Below, piece by piece: positions 59,434-64,000 of a DNA stretch of 64,000 bases. Made by a program: the position numbers and the translations under genes. Source of the DNA: Paulinella micropora (lineage: Eukaryota > Cercozoa > Imbricatea > Euglyphida); assembly GCA_009731375.1 (NCBI GenBank), contig BJOX01000116.1, positions 452,747 through 516,746 of the forward strand, read 5' to 3'. A model generated the notes under the pieces. The model did no database searches. It was not told the DNA's origin and saw only the letters and a program-made list of their open reading frames with translations. Positions within the stretch are counted from its first letter, which is position 1, and every line of letters begins with the position of its first letter.

Positions 59434-59770
59434 GTCATACATACATACATACATACATAATGTACATACATAACATACATGACATACATGACATACACAG
59501 GGGCGTGTGGGATCAACTGGGTGCAATGAGCAACAGTCACATACATACATACATGACATACATGACATACATACATACATACATACATACATACCATACA
59601 TACATGACATACATGACATACATGACATGCACAGGGGCGTGTGGGATCAACTGGGTGCAATGAGCAACAGTCACATACATACATACATACATACATGACA
59701 TACATACATACGTACATACATACATACATACATAAGCTTACATACATACATACCTACATACATACATAAC
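58741..59770. repeat. Unique flank and (CATA)n with three copies of a 45-bp block
   Basis: 58741-59155 is unique. Then (CATA)n contains GGGGCGTGTGGGATCAACTG plus GGTGCAATGAGCAACAGTCACA three times (59302-59346, 59500-59544, 59634-59678), and a partial copy at 59235. Confidence 0.85.
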
Positions 59771-60082
59771 CTTTTCGACATGCCACCTTTTTCGGTGCAT
59801 TGCCAAAAAAGTCTCAAATAAACCGGAATGATCGGTGGATTTCGAAATATGCAAAAAGGCGCGAAAAAGATGAGTGAAAATTTCTGTATCTTGTTCAAAT
59901 TCAAAGCGTGAAACCCTGATCTCCCAAGAAGCCTCGTGTTTAGAGGTCTCTTTTGTAATCTTCTTTGCTTTTTCTGTTTCTTGTTCATGATCAAGCAGGC
60001 TGCCAGACTGCCTAGATTGTTGCTCATATTTTCCGTGTCGGTTTTTGTCTTCCCTTTCAGGTTTAGTTTCGCGCGAATTCAT
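59771..60082 (-). CDS. First exon of an unknown minus-strand gene
   Basis: 104 phase-0 codons from ATG 60082 to HRKRWHVEK, ending at a GTTATG donor that runs into (GTAT)n. The N-terminal 50 residues are charged and polar; then SWEIRVSRFEFEQDTEIFTH looks globular. Downstream exons are not identified. Confidence 0.5.
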
Positions 60083-60133
60083 TCTCTTTAACAGTAAGCT
60101 TACTTTCTATTGCTGCGCACGTCCTTGAGAAAC

Positions 60134-60200
60134 ATGCAAAACGATCCGGAGCTTAGTAATTTGATAAATGAGGAACCAGAGCTGCGCTCCAAAAGTCGAG
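60134..60200 (+). CDS. Possible short exon, divergent from the minus-strand gene
   Basis: ATG then QNDPELSNLINEEPELRSKS, acidic, ending before GTTGGT. Only 51 bp from the opposite ATG at 60082. Reading on without splicing gives Gln/Asn/Thr-rich sequence. Weak. Confidence 0.25.
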
Positions 60201-60575
60201 GTTGGTCACAACAGCAACAACAACAACAACGACCACAAGCAACAAACAGCCAAAACAAAACCAACAGAACAATCAATCCGTGGGGAAACAAGCAAACAGG
60301 ACCAACAACAACTACCATTTCGACAACACGTGTAATTACATGCGCATGAAGCTGCATGATCGGCTGCCTGGCACAGGCGTTGTTCTTGTTGAACGTCATT
60401 TTATTGTTTTTGCCGCTGTTGTCATGGTCGTTCTTGTAATACAAGTACAACACATTTAATTCTAGTTGTAAAAGTTGCCGAGTGAATGATTCAACAGACG
60501 AGTCTGCACATGTGCTTAGCTGAAAATGAAGTGTGAAAGTATCAGAGAGCATGCTTTTGCGTAGGGCAAAAACTG

Positions 60576-60764
60576 GTGATTTTTGCTGGCTTCGTTTTGG
60601 TCGCTCTCTTGACTGCGTTCGCGACCAATAGTGCACTTAGTCAGAGTCGTTCAACTCCGTCAACCGCGAGTCATGATGCGGAAACGGCAGCCATGGAAGT
60701 TGCACGCCATGGCAAAGGACAGAACAGCAAAGGCGAGAAAAACAGCTTCGCGGTAAGCTGCCCA

Positions 60765-60845
<81 letters not shown>

Positions 60846-62324
60846 NNNNNNNNNNTCTCTCTCTCTCTCTCTCTCTCCCTCCCTCCCTAGAATATAACAG
60901 CACCAATGCCGACTTTCATCAGGTTCGTTTGTGTGTGCGGCGCGGGGTGGGAGGGTTACACATGAACATACACATATCTATGTTTTCATGATAGTCAAAG
61001 TTTTCTCGTCCAAATGAATGAATAATACATATTTGTCCGTGTAGCGTCTTCCACTTTACCATCGTGCTGTTTCAACAATCATAGGAAATGATCTATCTAT
61101 CTAATCCATCTATCAGGTAAGCCATGCGCCAACAGCAGCTCTGGTGTTTACATCGGTCGGAGCTGCTGGCACGGTGGGAAGATCGATTTACTTGACTACT
61201 CCGACAGGTGTGTATGTATGTATGTTGGTATGTATGCAGCATGGATATAATATAGATCTTCGCTTGGCTGAGGGTGACCTTTATGAACCAAGTGCTCCAG
61301 TTGTGGTAACAATCATCTGTCACTTTAGCTGTCATTGTTGTTTGCTTATTATTATTTATTTAATTTTTCCCATAAATTTTTCACTACGCCATATCACAGG
61401 GAAAGCTTTCTGCTCAATACCCTTGCTACCGTCTTGGACTATCTATCTATTAATTTATTTAGAATGTCACTATGCCATATTACAGGAAATGCTTCTGAAA
61501 TGGACTATCTATCTATATTGTCAGGGAAAATTGTCTGCTCAATTCGTTGTTGACGCCATAAACTATCCCCAAGCCAACGTTGAGGTCTCAACATACAATA
61601 TTACTGGCGTACATACAAACACCGATTCATGCTTAGCAACTGAGTGGGCAGGTATATGTACACCTTGGCATACAGACACGCACACCTGTCATATTCATTC
61701 TTCAGCATCGAGTGGGCCGTCTGCAGTTTACTTTTGGTGCTGTATACCAAGGAGACAAGTAAACTCCTCGATTCTATCCTATCCATCTATCTTATATCTA
61801 GCTTTCTATCTATGCTTCTCGTATCACATGTCAAGCAAGCGATTACTCACATATCATTTACATACATGCAATGTTGTATGCTGCATGCATGCATATGTAG
61901 GAGAGACGAGATTCTGGTCGAGGGCACGGGGTTATATCCCGTGGGAGCTTCCACTTTTCCGGTTGGGTCTAAGGTACTTTTTTACATACATTATTACTTA
62001 ATACTGTTACTGCTGTTACTATTGCCATAGTGCTATGGCTATTACTGATACTATTTCAATATGACTTGTTCACAGCTATTGTTTTGCTTTCAAACGTATA
62101 TATATACATGCATACTGTGCTATGTAGTTGACGCGTTCCATCACCGGAGGATCCGGCAGGTATACATACATAGCTTTCTCCAGTTGGTCTAGATCTTCCT
62201 GTCTTTCATGGCTTGTTTCTATCTATCCTTCTTTTGTATCTATTATTAGAGTTCTATTGTATCTATCTATCCTGAAGGTATGCCGGGGCTAGTGGGCAGT
62301 GTGTGTCAGAAAACAAAGCTTCAG
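60576..62324 (+). CDS. Multi-exon gene with hydrophobic N-terminus, unknown function
   Basis: Candidate exons: about 60558-60752 (VIFAGFVLVALLTAFATNSA, signal-peptide-like), 60891-60922, 61122-61207 (LVFTSVGAAGTVGRSIYLTT), about 61240-61305 (GYNIDLRLAEGDLYEPSAPV), 61525-61651 (GKLSAQFVVDAINYPQ to EWA) and 61901-61973. Joins 1-3 and 4-6 agree in phase. The 61207-61240 join and everything after 61973 do not. No ATG is found in frame before the first exon. Copies of the 61525 exon start (61395-61420) and of its end (61707-61730) lie in the introns. Probably secreted or membrane-bound; family not recognised. Confidence 0.4.
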
Positions 62325-64000
62325 GTTTTTCTACATGCATACATACATAAAGTGTGTTCAGAAAACTTAGGAGTGTTAGGTTTCACTCTACCGAGAAACA
62401 TGCATGCGTACATAATACATAGGTTGGGTTCACGTGTTCTACTTCACCGAGAAGCAGGTCGCGCGTGACATACATGCATAGCTAATACATATAACATGCA
62501 TAGGACGTGCCAAATCCTGGCGACTTTACGACTATGCCGTCAGCGTAATGAGGATATTTAAGTTTCAAAATTGCCCAGCTTTTTGACATCATCTTCTCAA
62601 TCAATATTTCAGGTTCCGGAAAAAAACAGCACATCTTTGGAAAGCTCTTTTCCTGAGCTTTCAAATGATTGATTTCAGCTGTCACATCACTTCTATTGAT
62701 GGAGAACGAGGTCAAAGTTGGATAGTTTGCCACTGAAACACCCTAATATGCTTTAACTTGAAACTACGCGTAAGGGCTCTGGTTTTATTTCTTCCATTTT
62801 AGTCGAGAGAATAGAGTTTTTAAAAAAACTTATGCAGTAGTATTAATGCCAATGATTCAAGGGGAAGCTTAGGAAGTTAGCCAGGTGGTGTTAACCCTTC
62901 ATCCGGCAATCATTTGTCGTTTAAAGCTACATTGTGGATTATTAAAGGTTTTAAGCCACATACGTGGCAATATTAGCAGTACTACTTTGTATTAATTCTG
63001 TCATTTACTAGCGCCATCGGAACTGTAAAAAAAAACCGCTCATTAATAACGTCAAAGTCATTTTAATCAACCATTAACTGGGTGCATCCTGGCTCGCGAT
63101 GGAGCGACAAATGTGTTGCGTGTGTGCCACGTGAACCAATCACAGGTACGACAAAAAAAACTTTGGAACAGTAAGCACTGGCACGCTTCCTGACCCAGTT
63201 GAACATGCACACTATGTTGGAACTAATAATCTTAATAGTTAAGGGCTGGCCGTATCGGAGCCTACTAGTCATCGAAGGTTTCGGTAGAGCCATTACTTTA
63301 TGAGGCTGAGCACCTTGACGACCGGCCAAAACCTTTCACTACCGTTGACAATTCACTCTTTTCAAGTGACAGGTTCATTAGATTCTCCTCTGCACAACTC
63401 TCAAGTTCCAACGTTTCGACTTCACTAACTAGTTTTGAGAGTCGATTCCGTTCAGAAATGATTTCAAACGATCGAGTCAAAGTTCTCAAGTCACGGTTTT
63501 AGAAAAGATCAACTATTGCCTTTTCCCCACCGTAGGCTCAATTACCTTTTCCCCCGATTTCCAGTGAAACTTGACACGCACGTTACGGTAAATTTGTGGA
63601 CAAGGAAACGGGAATGACGAAAAACAATGTTTGACTGCTTCAAGTTTTAGAGGCTACGTGATGTCACCAGTCATTCTCGCCTAGCCTTCCGGTGGCAAAT
63701 CAGTTTGGTTTTTGCCACGGAGTTCACCCAACCCGACACTATCCGTTTGATGACAGTTAACTTGAAGCAAAGGCTTTGACAACTGGAGACTCACATTCTA
63801 CGATCCACACTCGATCGTAAGCCTGAGTGCATCCAAGCCTGCAACGAGTACGACATAGGACTCAATGCAGCCATAGTGTTCTTAATAAGAGTTCGTTGTA
63901 TCTGCCTACTTGAAGAGCGGTTGTATACTCAGTAACTCACAATTCGAATTTTCCTTCCAAGTGGAAACTACACACACAGAGTTTGGTGTGTTCTGTCGAC
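62325..64000. other. Unique DNA, no gene recognised
   Basis: 62636-62669 matches the 10265-10790 dispersed repeat. Short open frames (for example 63063-63329 minus) lack motifs or splice context. No microsatellite array here. Confidence 0.5.

Noticed and set aside
60100-60636. 178-residue minus-strand open frame with a Cys run
   Set aside because: The Cys run is the antisense of (CAA)n coding on the plus strand, and the frame overlaps better plus-strand candidates.

Overview
The window is nuclear DNA from an intron-dense eukaryote, most likely an alga or other protist. The evidence is a gene split into at least 31 mostly tiny phase-matched exons with GT-AG introns, Ty3/gypsy-like and Ty1/copia-like retrotransposons, a Tc1/IS630-type transposon, tRNA-derived SINEs and very heavy simple-sequence DNA. 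The species cannot be fixed from sequence alone. Eleven N runs mark assembly gaps, most of them inside microsatellites.

Layout. 1-26571 (+) is the 3' part of one gene, a P4-type phospholipid-flippase ATPase. Its exons run from the end of the nucleotide-binding domain, through the P domain, to the last membrane helices and a cytosolic tail with a TAG stop. The actuator domain, the DKTGT phosphorylation site and the first membrane helices lie upstream of the window. A calmodulin-like segment with a canonical EF-hand loop sits inside the P domain. The introns are almost pure microsatellite and repeatedly contain extra partial copies of the neighbouring exon edge. They also host a SINE pair, a MITE-like inverted repeat and other dispersed repeats.

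About 27463-44735 looks like a two-gene DNA transposon with imperfect terminal inverted repeats. It carries a DDE transposase on the minus strand and a RanBP2-type zinc-finger gene on the plus strand, divergently arranged. A Ty3/gypsy-like LTR element (27835-38515, minus) is nested in it, inserted next to the transposase stop codon. In that element gag and pol are in one frame, separated by a single TGA.

45216-53210 is a decayed Ty1/copia-like element (minus) with 5-bp target duplications, unusual LTR ends and a primer-binding site matching a Met-tRNA anticodon arm. 53216-55430 is G-rich DNA with charged open frames on the plus strand. 55431-58740 is microsatellite with a large gap. 58741-62330 holds fragments of two or three weakly supported genes: one minus-strand exon, and a plus-strand gene with a hydrophobic N-terminus. 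From 62330 to the end I see only unique DNA and one dispersed repeat.

Only the flippase is a clear host gene. The retroelement and transposon genes serve their own mobility, and most of them carry stops or frameshifts.
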